Both the position numbers and the translations under genes were made by a program. A model generated the notes under the pieces. That model searched no databases. It was given only the letters and a program-made list of their open reading frames with translations, and had not been told where the DNA came from. DNA of 64,000 nucleotides from Monosporascus cannonballus (lineage: Eukaryota > Ascomycota > Sordariomycetes > Xylariales): positions 1 through 64,000 of the forward strand of contig QJNS01000351.1 of NCBI GenBank assembly GCA_004154925.1, in the 5' to 3' direction. Shown one piece after another: positions 23,194 through 33,965 of the stretch (its first letter is position 1; every line of letters begins with the position of its first letter).

Positions 23194-23258
23194 GGGTCCC
23201 GGAACGTGCCCGGGACCCCCTGGGCACCACTGCAGGTCCTAGGAGCATTGCTAGGACC
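23194..23258. repeat. two adjacent perfect hairpins
   Basis: Stem 1 is GGGTCCCGG (23194-23202) pairing with CCGGGACCC (23210-23218) around a 7-base loop. Stem 2 is GGTCCTAG (23235-23242) pairing with CTAGGACC (23251-23258) around an 8-base loop. The two stems share the sequence GGTCC/GGACC. Confidence 0.8.
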
Positions 23259-23361
23259 ATACACGCACATCATAATGACCAGACTATGCTTGCCTCTTCG
23301 GTATATCCTGTGTTATTGTGTTTCAATTTTCCTTCCCTCTAACTGCCAAGTAGTTGATGGT

Positions 23362-23452
23362 CCAGGCAAAGTGGTGGGCAAAATAATTGATAGCGACAAT
23401 GGTGCGTTGCGGGTCTGGACACTATCAAATATTTGTCCACCACCTTGCCAGG
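23362..23452. repeat. inverted repeat with roughly 31-bp arms
   Basis: Left arm 23362-23393 (starts CCAGGCAAAGTGGTGGGCAA) and right arm 23422-23452 (ends CCACCACCTTGCCAGG) are complementary apart from a few mismatches, with a loop of about 28 bases. It could be a MITE remnant or a transcribed hairpin. Confidence 0.75.
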
Positions 23453-24420
23453 CGTGGTTGAACCACCATCGGCCCAGGAGGAGACCATGCCAAGTAAAGA
23501 CCGGAATTTTGGATAATGTCAACAGGGCTGCGAAATGAGCATTATGGACGCAGGTGGGCAACCAGCTGCGGGAGCTTTGATTCGAAAGATTTAGGCGATT
23601 GCATTACTGTGGCGGCTATATTACATCTGCCGACCGCCTTATTGCCACTCGTTCTGAACGGGCCGTTCGGATATCGCAGGCTTAGCCGGATAGGGCCGAA
23701 TTATTAGTGTTGCGCCTGGGCATTCGGTAAAGGGGCATTTTTTGCGTGCCCCTGGTGTTCTACATCATTTCACAATATCTAAACCGTTCAGAGCAGTCTA
23801 CTATCGTCTCATTGTTTATACACTTACCGAGGCGCGGTCCCATTTTTATGGTGTGGCTGCTGCCGCCGCCGAGTTAACTTTACTGTATATAACAAGACCA
23901 GGAATGTATAAAGCTGTGATAGGTACATCCCGGCCTAGTCAGATACTCCATAACCTCGACACATTCATGTTTTAATGCGATACCGTATATTCGATATTAC
24001 GTTCGCTTAGGCTATTCCCAACGCTTCAACATAGTCAACTACTCCTGAGGCAGTTGCGAGTCGTTGCAAATAACAGGACCTGGCTGATGATATTTAATGT
24101 CATTTGGCTTCATGTCAGACCTAGTAAAGCCAGTCAGCACTAGCGGGAATTACTTCCTGTACCCCTGGTACCTTTTTCTCCCAGCTCCACCTGTATTTAC
24201 GTGTATAAAAGGAGGGTTCGCTACCTTCACTTTCTGGCTAGGACCTTCTAGAGGTCAAGGCAACCTTCAATACACTTCTTCTTCAGTTATATGCTTCTGT
24301 GTGTGATGTCAGGGTCTCACACTTGAGCTGGGGCTAATTGTATAGTGAGAACTATAGAGTTCCGTTTGTAGGTGTCCAATTTTGGTTGATACAGGCTAGA
24401 GAAAGCTACAGCTACCACTT

Positions 24421-26609
24421 CTAGTCGTCTGTCCATTCTCCTGGTACGGGAAAACGAGGTTCCTCAGCCAGGTTCCAAAATTCACCCGCGAACTCCTCCA
24501 TATCAGGGACCCAAACTAGCGACCAATCCTCTGGGTTGGGCCCGTACCGGATATCCTTAAGCTTCCAATCAGGTCCTTTCCACCAATCAAAGAGCATTGT
24601 TAGATCACCCAGCCTAGCTTCCGTGAGGATACGGTTCTTTCGGAGAGCATTTCTCTCTCGCTTTCCGTACTCTATCAGATCCACTTTGCAGTCATTAAGA
24701 ATTGATAGCCACCCTTCAAGTGCAGTTTTGATATGTTTCTTGAAGTCCCTGGAATTGCGTGCCTTGAAGAGCCGCGAAGTGAAATTTGCACGTCCGATAA
24801 AACGGTTAGCTGCTCCTAGTATGAGGCATATTAACGGCGTTGACTGGTAACGGAGATACCAGAAATTTCTTCCAGAAGCGCGTTCGCGTCGAAAAGTACG
24901 CAAGTTGCCGGTGACTTGCATTGTCTCTAGAAGTATCGCCTGCCATTGAAACGAGTCATGTTCGCTAATAGGCCAGACTCGAGTACTCATCACGAACGCT
25001 ACTACATTCTTGAATGGAACCTCATCTTCTTCCAGTTGCCGGATGTCTTCCTTCCCTACCCTACCGTCAGCCCATAAACTCCACAAGAATGCTTCAGGTG
25101 AAAGGCCATCGCGAAAAATGAAGTCTACATGTCGGCCGAAGAACTCTTGAATTTGTATGGTGAAGGGGAGATCGTAATAGGATGAAAACATCCGATTTAG
25201 GGATAGAGTTAGGTTTTGTTGTAATCCAGAACTTGCAAAATCCAACAACAAATCGGATGGCTCTCCATATTCAAGATATTGCTCAAATACACTAGAGGAG
25301 ACAAGGAACGCCGCTAAGTCGGTATCGTGTTCACGCTTATTAACGATGATGGAAAATATAGTAGTGGTACCGAGGTAGTCGTGTTCGCCAAACTGAAGTC
25401 CGGCAGCCAACAAGACTTCTACAGTCTCAGCGTCTCTGGCCCGCTACAAAACAGTTGGTGAGCTTCATTCCACCGTCCTGTCATCGTCCAATTAAAAACT
25501 TACATGTAGAAGAGTGCGCCCATCTGCATCACGCTCAAAGGGGCTGGCAAGACCAGCGTGGAATACTTCGCGGAGTCGAGCTGCATCCCAGTCATCCACA
25601 GCTGTGAAAGCAAGAGAACGGCTACGATCAACTGCATGCCATGTCCGAAGATGTATTCTCCAACCTGAGACAGCTCTGTTCGCTTGGATATCCCAAGCCT
25701 TGGCTGGGAGCCAACTAGGGGGTTGGAAACGAAGGGCGTAGCCTTGGACCCTTGACGTTAGAGAAGACGACGAGCGGGTAAGATCAATCCCTTACTTGTT
25801 TGTTGAAAGGTGCTATCCTCGGCGGCAACATCTGTCCGCTGAGTTGTGATATGTCCTAAGATCAAGGATTTCTGCCACGGCAACTGTGGGGATCTGTTTT
25901 TACTCGACCCAACAAAGGCTCCGTTGGTTTTGGAGACAGATTCCTGCCGTCTGCGATGCTTTCAGGACGCCCGATAATTTTTGGGCGATGAACAGGGTAG
26001 CCCGTCTGTTGATTCTTCGTCGTCTTCTATCTCATGTGTAACTCTATATTCCGACTGATTCTGGCTTTCTCTGAGTTGTTGGACAATGACATGAGGAAGG
26101 AATTTCAACTTGACCCTTCATACATTGCTAGTTAATTAGCAGCCCTTGCGTTTGGTCACTTACATCATATAGCTATGCTGGGCTGCTGCCATTATACTGA
26201 AAGCATCTCGGAGCCGCTTCTCATGCTCGGCTAGCACTTCCTTCTTGAAACGGACCTTGACCTTTGCGATTCCCCTTTTTATTTTCCTTTGCGCATCAAT
26301 CTGTATTCGCAAGTCGTCGGCTAGATTTACGAGGTTCTGGACGGCATGACGGCAGAGCTCCGTACTGTTGCGCATTGCTGTATCATCGAAGATCATCGGA
26401 TTGAATCGCGCATGTTCTTTCACTTCGTTTTCCATTTCCGATACGATCGAGTCTGCGATCTCGATTTGCTTCATGAGGTATGCGATGGTCTGTGGGACAT
26501 CTTGAATCTCGTCCCAGAGCTCCTTGAGCTTGAAGACTACACCTCCGATCTTAACGGCGACCCCCGCAAGGGTCACTGAACTTGCGACTAACCCGACGAC
26601 CTCCGCCAT
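24421..26609 (-). pseudogene. Helo-like N-terminal / ankyrin-type protein gene with one in-frame TGA
   Basis: Four exons on the minus strand: 26609-26164, 26115-25796, 25742-25504, 25443-24421. Introns of 48, 53 and 60 bp have GTAAGT/GTAAGG donors, CTAAT/CTAAC branch points and AG acceptors. Phases fit and the total is 676 codons including the stop. Residues 1-148 are the fungal N-terminal domain found on NLR-like proteins (MAEVVGLVASSVTLAGVAVK, KELWDEIQDVPQTIAYLMKQ, resembling Helo_like_N). Exon 3 carries YALRFQPPSWLPAKAWDIQA and an ankyrin-like DADGRTLLH that continues into exon 4 as DAETVEVLLAAG. The C-terminus is unassigned. Codon 200 is TGA (25964-25962) in an otherwise open frame; CGA-to-TGA mutation is one explanation. 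A role in non-self recognition or signalling is inferred from the family. Confidence 0.75.
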
Positions 26610-27147
26610 GCTGTCAATAACAAGACGATGTAGGTTGGAGCACTTCTGAAGGGTGGGATGGCAGGATGAAAAAGATTATTTGGAAGCTAATATCTTTAGG
26701 CAAAAGAGGGGTTGAACTCTGTGGTTTTCACATTGACGAGGGAGCCTTACGAGAAGCCTTGGGGGGCCGGACCTGCATGGCCCCCGAACCAATAGAGGTT
26801 TTATGAAGCCTGACGAATCATAACGTGTTGACCCATGGTCGGTCACTCGAGCTAGCAAGCCAATCATCAAAGAGTGCTTGAAGATCCGCATGGGAAACGG
26901 CAAAATGCATAAACAATACGCGTGGTTCACATGCTGGAGGGCCTACAGGACCTGAACACAGCCATACTGAGGATATCAGAGAATAGCCGGCACTTAGGTT
27001 TCGTTGTCTGATTGCCGTAGCAATAGGTGTACATCATTCTACCAACTTCGCTCTTATCCAGCCCTCATCATACCTTTCCGCTAGACCAGACGATGTGTTA
27101 AATTGGTGCCTTTTCAACAAGTATCAGCTAGTCAGTTATGGAGCTCG
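26610..27147. other. intergenic stretch
   Basis: About 540 bp between the start of the Helo-like gene and the 3' end of the adenylation gene. No gene or clear regulatory motif seen; it presumably contains the promoter of the former. Confidence 0.6.
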
Positions 27148-28978
27148 CTATTCAACTCCCTCAGAGTGTTCTACCTTCAAGTCGAGGGTGTGCACGATCG
27201 AGCCAAACCTCTCATTCCCATCCTGCCATTTATCACCAAACTTCTCGTACACCGCGTCGATCTCTTTGGCGAACATGCGCTCCGTCTTTTTCTTGTCCAC
27301 GCTACCCTTCGGCGTTCTTACAAATCCTCCCGCTGGGATGTACAGAATATGCGTGCGTGAGATTCGGGCGTGGGCTGGTACCTTGACGTTCTGCGGCTGT
27401 ACGACGGCTTCCCAGAAGCCGGAGGCGTCATTTGGCTGCACCCCCTGGGCCAGCTCGACGAGGAGCAACGGCTGTTGGTGGTTCCTGCCGACGACCATGG
27501 CCGCGCCGACCAGATTATCTGCGACGACCGCTGTCTCCATCGGCCCCGGGTGCATGTTAACGCCCGTAGAGAGGGTCACGAGATCATCGATGCGGCCGGC
27601 AAAGCGCCAAGCATACTTCGCCTTTTTCGGGTCGGGATGAGGCGTCCACAGATCGCCCATCCGGTGCTCCGGATAGGGCGGCTTGGACTCTGCGGTAATA
27701 CCCTGGCGAGCGTGCCAGCCTGATAAGTGTGCCGATTCGGGCTTCATGGTCAGAACTATTTCGTATATGTCTGTCAGTGATCCGTCATCGGCGAAGTGCT
27801 CGGCATCCAGTTTACGGAACTCAATCGCCCCGTGGACGGTGTCGAAGAAGACATAGGCAGCGTCTTCATTGCTACTTTCGAACTGCGGAGGGGACCACGC
27901 CTCGGTTGCACCCCATACGTTCTGGATCTTCGTGTATTTGGCCCAGACTCGAAGGGCGAAATCCGAGAGCGTAGCTTTGGGTATTTAACTTGTCAGCGAG
28001 CGCGCAGGCTCTTCAGCTGGGCAGTTGGTTATGTGATTACATACCTCCGCCGAAACAGACCTTCTCGAAGCGTTGGATGTAATCTTTGGCGTTAGGGTTC
28101 CGAGCGATATCCTCCATCATCCAGGGAGTCAGCATCCCCTTTGTCACATTCGCATTCTCGACTATGGCGTATATGTCACTGGCTTGAACACCACGATGGC
28201 GGAAGCCAGGGACGAACACGCCTCCACCGAATACACTCAGATTCAGGGCATACTGAGCCGACATGGCGTGGTAGGGTGAGGTAACCATTAAAAAGCGGAC
28301 TCCGTCACCTGGGGTTGAAAGCTCCAAGCAGTGAGTATATCCATCAACGTTGGGTAGTAGCTGATGGGCGTCGAGACTTGCGGTTATAGCATGGTTGAAA
28401 ACGATGGGCTTCGGATCCCCCGTGGTCCCGCTCGAATGCAGGATGAGATACGGATCCTGTGCGGCTTCCTCGTATGTCTTCGTGTAGGGGAATGGCGGCG
28501 CCCGGTCCTCGCTATCCAGTAACTCGTCCAGATCAGGGACGGTCGCATGCGACATGGGTCGTTCCGCGAGGATGTCGTCGACTCGAACGCCGACGGCCGA
28601 AAACAGGGCTTTGCACTCTGTCTGTTTCATGATCGACAGGTGAACGTCGAGGCTGTTGAGCTGCGACGAAAACAGGACCTTGTGTCCGGTCTTGCATGAT
28701 GCCATCTCGATCATATGGTAGCGGATGTCTGGGGTCCCAAGGTATGCGATCGTCTCGAAAGTTGAGGACCGTCCGATGGAGTTTATGATGAACCAGGCCA
28801 TCTTGTTAATGGCATTGGCGAATGTGCCAAAGCTTACGTCCTCGTAGCCATGCGACAAGTCCCAGTCGTCGATGGGAATCGAGGCCCAGGGACGACCGGG
28901 CTCGTCTCGCGCAAGCCCATCGATGACGGCGGGAAGCAATCGCCGCCCGCATTTTGGAGGGGGGCTCTTGGGGTTCAT
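27148..28978 (-). CDS. NRPS-like adenylation (AMP-binding) enzyme, lacking carrier and release domains
   Basis: Two exons, 28978-28045 and 27974-27148, joined through a 70-bp intron (donor GTATGT, acceptor AAG) give 586 residues. It would activate a carboxylic acid with ATP to an acyl-adenylate. ANL-superfamily motifs are complete: phosphate loop SSGTTGDPKP (182-191), NVWGATEAW (330-338), GDLW (418-421), GRIDDLV (438-444) and PKGSVDK (533-539) with its catalytic Lys. The fold resembles fungal A-T-R/A-T-TE enzymes, but the frame ends at VEHSEGVE just where the carrier domain should begin, and stops follow in the same frame. It may be a stand-alone adenylating enzyme or a 3'-truncated gene. A TATA box lies about 60 bp upstream. 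Confidence 0.85.
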
Positions 28979-30437
28979 CGTAGGCGACCACTATATGTGC
29001 GTGATTGGACTGTAGGGGACTGGGTAGCGTGATAGGGTTTTATATATCGCGCTGCGAGAGGGTGCCCTTGCCATGAACTTGGACAGTCTGCTTCCCTTTT
29101 TCAAGACCGGGTGGACGCCACGGCAGTCTCGGAATGCATTGTGCGTATAATGTTACATCGTAAGCTGCCATTAGGTGTGTGACAGGGATTTACGCATGTT
29201 ACCGAAAGGTGAATCTCAGGCATTCGTTAGACAACAGGTTCCAATCACATGGCTGTCTCGGCAATATTCTATTTGCCTACACCAGAGGGTATTGATCCAT
29301 TCTAGGTCCTGACTAAGAGGACAATCCCCATTTGGTCGCTATCCTTGAGTCACATTCCCTTATTCGATAGGGATTCCATCATACCTATGTCAGGAAAACC
29401 CCGCCACATCTCTGGGGAACTTGCAGCTTACTCAGGTGATTTAATCGGCCTCATGCTTTAACGGAGCCAACTGACCTAACTACCTCTAAACCATCGCCGG
29501 ATAGTGTAGCATTAGCGACCTAGCTTGGTGTCGCCGCACTTCCATCCCCGCCGGCCTCAATATTTTGCGTTCCCACAAGCAGACGGAAAGAATGGACAGA
29601 ATTTCTAGACAGACTCTATTAGCATTATTTTGACGACAGAAAATATGACCCAGGGTGAAGAGAAGGGATTTCCGAGTGTAATGGCTATTGTTGTCGTGCT
29701 TCGGGTATTGCCCTTGACTGGCAAAGCTTGAAGTGGGGAAGCAGCTTAGGAAATTCTTGGCCGCCATAAATATAGAACACAGCAACATGTTGCGGATAGG
29801 TATCCATCCATCGTTTAATAGCCACTGAAGATATTTAGTTAAATTCAAGGATACACTACACAGACCACCCTCTGCCCTCCCAATCTTATAAATACAATGT
29901 GTTGTTTCCAAAGTGCGATTAGGGTAATATACGTTTTGGGAGCCTAAATGACACCCGTGTCAACACCGCCACGCCCGTTTTGAAGAATATCCGCTCCGTC
30001 TAATCCTTAGCCGTTGGCCCGTGGAAATACTTGGTCGAGGTGGGATGTAGCGGTTTGATGGACTTCGCCAAGGCTCGCGTCTCGTTGCCCCGAGAAGGCG
30101 AATAATGGATCGATGATAAAGTACAGAGTGGATTTGACTACCCACAGACGAGAAATAAGGCAACCAACGTCAGTACGCCCGACAAAATTCATACAGCGAA
30201 CATCCTGTTGCAGGGCACGACATTGTCTGGAATACGAAGGCAGCGTTCTCGACGGCTCCGCTTGACAGAAACCGGAACGGCCAGGCAGAACCCGGAGAAT
30301 GGTGGGGACGTGATAAGTCAGCAGACACCACCGTGCCCGCATGTTCCATGTGTCCCCGTTTTAATGTCATAAGCTTGTGAACGAAGTAGACGAGAGTTAT
30401 TGTCAGCTAGCCCGGTGGTGCGTTAGCACACCAAATA
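28979..30437. other. gene-free GC-island DNA
   Basis: Promoter of the adenylation gene, then about 1.4 kb without convincing coding content. A 141-codon minus frame at 29486-29911 is Cys/Leu-rich without motif and is not accepted. Confidence 0.5.
29038..29045 (-). promoter_or_regulatory. TATA box of the adenylation gene
   Basis: TATATAAA on the minus strand, about 60 bp upstream of the start codon at 28978. Confidence 0.5.
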
Positions 30438-30560
30438 TTACCTCAGCTAGCTCAGACCTCTGCTGGCTCGTTTCTATTTTGGATGTACTTTTATGTACTA
30501 CGCCAAGGCGCTAAAATTATCTAATCAAATAACGTATCCCCGTAACGAGCCAGCGAGGCC
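30438..30560. repeat. short inverted-repeat element at island edge
   Basis: Arms CCTCTGCTGGCTCGTT (30457-30472) and AACGAGCCAGCGAGG (30544-30558) are inverted with one base of slippage. The first 33 bp (30438-30470) resemble 56191-56223 at the edge of the other GC island. Confidence 0.6.
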
Positions 30561-30785
30561 TAAGTTGGAATTGCGCAAAAACGTTTTCGTTTTATACTTT
30601 TCTTTATAAAATAACCAATTTTTTTTATTTTTGCAACCAATTTAAATCGAATAATTTTTATCTTTTGAATATACGTTAAATAAAAGCTTTTACGCATATA
30701 GGAATTTTTTCAAATTCTTTCGATAAAGATTAAGGCTAATATAATTAAGTTAAAATTTAAGAAATTTATCGACCGTAACGTTTTT

Positions 30786-30975
30786 ATGGCTGCGAAAACG
30801 CAAATATCGCGTATATCATTTTGTTATAGGCCGTCCAAAAGTAATTTAACATGGGAAAGCCCGTTCAGTTATGCTTTTGCCCGTGCGGGCTATCGTTATT
30901 GCGTTATAATTATAAAAAGGTTAAGGGCAGCCAAATCCGGAACGTCCTTATGGCTGCAACATAACCAATTTAAGT
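30786..30975 (+). repeat. MITE-like repeat, copy 1
   Basis: Begins TATGGCTGCGAAAACGC and ends TTATGGCTGCAACATAACC. It shares the blocks GGGAAAGCCCGTTCAG, TATGCTTTTGCCCGTGC and GGGCAGCCAA with the repeat at 31108-31430. The open frame across it is a by-product. Confidence 0.65.
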
Positions 30976-31107
30976 CCGATAAGTTTAATACTTGATATAT
31001 CTATCGAATATAAATTAATATATATACAGGAATTTTTTCAATTTTTTTTGGGTTAAAATTAGGGCCGATACGGCTAAATTTAGGTTTGGGAAATGGGCGA
31101 CCGTAAT

Positions 31108-31430
31108 ACCCTCATAGCTGCGACAGCATAACTACCGGTCGCATTATCGTGCGCCGGGTTTCCCTAATATATTCAATATGGGAGAAGCCCGTCCAGCAAT
31201 TTTTTTGCCCGTACGGATTGTCGTTATTACGTCGCAGCCATAAGAAGGTTAGGGGCAGCCAAGTCCGGGACGCCCTTATGGCTGCGACGTAGCAACCATA
31301 ACCCATACGGACAAAAGCATAGCCAAACGGGTTTCTCCCATATTGAATTACCTTTAGAAGGCCCATAATAAAATGTTATATACGGTGGGCGCGTTATCGC
31401 GGCCATAAGGGCGTTCCGGTTAGAAGATAT
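31108..31430. repeat. palindromic pair of MITE-like repeats, head to head
   Basis: Left arm about 31177-31252 (starts CAATATGGGAGAAGCCCG, ends CGTCGCAGCCATAAG) and right arm about 31274-31347 (starts CTTATGGCTGCGACGTAGC, ends GGGTTTCTCCCATATTG) are inverse copies around the short spacer GAAGGTTAGGGGCAGCC and following bases. Both arms match 30786-30975. Ends carry the motif TATGGCTGCG. Confidence 0.8.
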
Positions 31431-31644
31431 ATACCAATCCAAATTTTTTTTAATATCTTTACTAATTTAACCCCGATTTAGAAATTATATATACGGTTTA
31501 AAAGTTTTTTTAAAACTTTATATAATATTAATTTTTGTTATTTTTTCATTATTTTTTATTATTATTTTATTTGTAAGTTTTCAAATTAATTTTTAAAAAA
31601 TTTATATAGGAACATACCAAACGGAGTTAAAAAATTATAATTTG

Positions 31645-31774
31645 CCATTAGGCCTTATTTTGGAGGATTTGTTGTTTTTTGTGGGGGTTTCCAAATTTGG
31701 TTAGCGTGGTACTAAAAATTACTTAGCCACAGCTGCGCCGTAGGCGCAGCCGCAACCTCCAAAATAGGGCCTGA
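31645..31774. repeat. MITE-like element with 17-bp inverted ends
   Basis: Left end AGGCCTTATTTTGGAGG and right end CCTCCAAAATAGGGCCT differ by one base as inverted repeats. Inside is a perfect hairpin, GCTGCGCC-GTA-GGCGCAGC (near 31733-31751). Not RIP-mutated, unlike its surroundings. Confidence 0.75.
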
Positions 31775-31799
31775 TTTTAATAAGGTAAACCAAATACGG

Positions 31800-32641
31800 A
31801 AACGCTACTCTGTGGTCGGAACATATATATTCCATTACTAGGCTATACAAAAGTTAAACGCGTTTCAAAAACGTAAGTAACTAATTTACTAACATAATAT
31901 AAATAACATTTTTTATATTTAATAATTTTAAAAGATTAATTAATAATAATTAAAATAATAAAGTTATATATTTAAAAGTATTATAATCTAACCTAAGGCC
32001 GATTATAAGAGACGATTAAATCCATATAAACGAGTTACGTAATTTGGATCTCTTTTAGCGTTAAAATATAAATAAACTTAAATAAAACAAATAATATTTA
32101 ATAAAATTCAATTTTTAATAATGTTAAAATATAATTCAGATCAAATTAATTTATGTAAAATATATACGTTGATTTAAACTATAAATTAAATAATATTAAT
32201 TTATAATATACTTTTATTACTCAAGATATTTTTATTATTACAAAACGTAATTAAGTTACTTATTATTTAAAATTTTATTATATTCTTTTTAATATAAACT
32301 TTAAGCCGTTATATATTGCTAGGTTTTATTTGATAATATTGTTAAATCTTAAAATATCCTTTTAATTAAAATATTGACTAATACTTAAGTTTTTTCTATT
32401 ATATAATTTTAAATTAAAATTATACAATTAAAAAAATAAATTTATGAATTAATAGATTACGTTGCAGTTTTTTTAACTCCTATTATTATATTAAGATATA
32501 AAGCTAAAAAACTTGAGTTTTATAATAAAAAACGAAACATTTAAAAATTCTGTTATTTATATATAAACGTATATCTGCTTTTAGGATTTAAATAGGCTCG
32601 TAAATAAAATTTTCGTTATAGCGGTCTTTTTTACGAAAAAT
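31800..32641. other. AT-rich gene-free DNA
   Basis: RIP-like AT-rich sequence with no recognisable element. Confidence 0.6.
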
Positions 32642-32646
32642 ATTTT

Positions 32647-33063
32647 TGTTATGACTTAAACGGTCTTGGCTTCTGGAAACGGTCGGGATCCTAAAGAGCC
32701 AGACCTCGACTCAGCCAAGAAGTTACGTAACTGGCTCAAAGGGCTCAAGGGCCCTGATTGGTCAAAAGGGCTTGAGCCGGATGAGCACCAGAGGGGGCTC
32801 AAAGGGGCTCAAGGGGACTCAACCAGAGAAGTGTCGTTGAGCCGTAGTGAGCACCTTGAGCCAGAACGAGGATATATACGTTCATTATTCCCATAGTCTA
32901 GATAGCTTCAGCTTGCAATACAACATCGTTACCCAAGGCACCCTTGGAATTACAAGACGTGACACGATTACTGTATCTATTGCTTAGATTCCTATAATAC
33001 TCCTGTTAATATAAATTCGTCAACTTAAGGTTTAATAATTAGTTAAACCGTTTAGCCGTTATA
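32647..33063 (+). repeat. 5' LTR of chromovirus B (417 bp)
   Basis: Starts TGTTATGACTTAAACGG and ends in the RIP-altered GCCGTTATA. Less mutated than the 3' copy in its first 230 bp. Internally it carries several GGGCTCAAG repeats. Confidence 0.93.
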
Positions 33064-33923
33064 CGTTACAAGTTCTTATTTAGTAGTACCGTTAAACTTT
33101 AAGCAATATTTAACATTATTAAGATATCGACCAGTATTTAAGAAATACTTATTTAGCAGCTTTAGATTCGAATTCGGGAGCTGGAAAAAAAAGTTCGATA
33201 ACTTAGGGTTACCTTATTTACCTAAACTTTTTTTGCCTACATAAAGCCAAAAAAGCTGGAGCCTTACGATGGAAAAAGTAACCTTTAAATTTTTTTAATT
33301 TAGGTACGAATTTATTTTCGTTTCCTAGACCTTAGTAATTTAGCGGATATAATCTTAATAATAAAAGCATACCTAATAGGAAATACGGTTAATTAGTTTA
33401 AACCTATTATAAAAAATTTCATAAAAATAAAAAATCGGATAAAAAAATTTATTAATAAGATTTTTTTATTTTATACTAATTTTGAAAATAAAATGCGTAA
33501 TAATTTCGGCAATCCGGATAAAAAACGATTTACGGCCCAGTAACTTTTATAATTTTAACAAAAAGGATCCGTATTTAAATATGCCGTAACCTTTAAAAGT
33601 TTTGCGGCTAAGGCTAAATAAGGAGATAATAAGGCCGATATTTTTATCGACATATTTTATAAAGAGTTAAAGGATAATATAAAGGATAAAATTATTCGGA
33701 TTAAATAATTAATTGCCTTAAACCGGTAAATTGTAAAAGTAATTAAGATTAATAATCGATAGTTTAAAAGATAATAAGAAAAAAAAGATAATATGCTTTA
33801 TGTTTAGGATATAATAAGTTTAACCAGGGGAAAAAACGAAATACATTCTTTATTTTTTATGGAACGGCGTCAGGACTTATAGAATTTGGTATTACTTATT
33901 AAAAAAATTAAAGCTAAATTAAA

Positions 33924-33965
33924 TGCTTTAATTATGGCAAAACGGAATATAAAGCTTATAAATAT
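33924..33965 (+). pseudogene. gag zinc-knuckle relic of chromovirus B
   Basis: The frame reads KCFNYGKTEYKAYKYKKPKK. The CX2CX4HX4C knuckle spacing is kept, but the second Cys, the His and the last Cys are all Tyr, as expected from TGT/TGC to TAT/TAC and CAT to TAT. Nucleic-acid binding would be lost. Confidence 0.8.

Larger units (their letters stand above)
22715..24420. other. gene-free GC-island DNA with inverted repeats
   Basis: About 1.7 kb without a convincing gene on either strand. It holds two adjacent perfect hairpins (23194-23258) and a longer imperfect inverted repeat (23362-23452), listed separately. Confidence 0.5.

Noticed and set aside
29486..29911. 141-codon minus-strand frame upstream of the adenylation gene
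   Set aside because: No domain or convincing codon bias; Cys/Leu-rich chance frame.
30007..30342. 111-codon minus-strand frame near the island edge
   Set aside because: Overlapping alternative frames of similar length and no motif.
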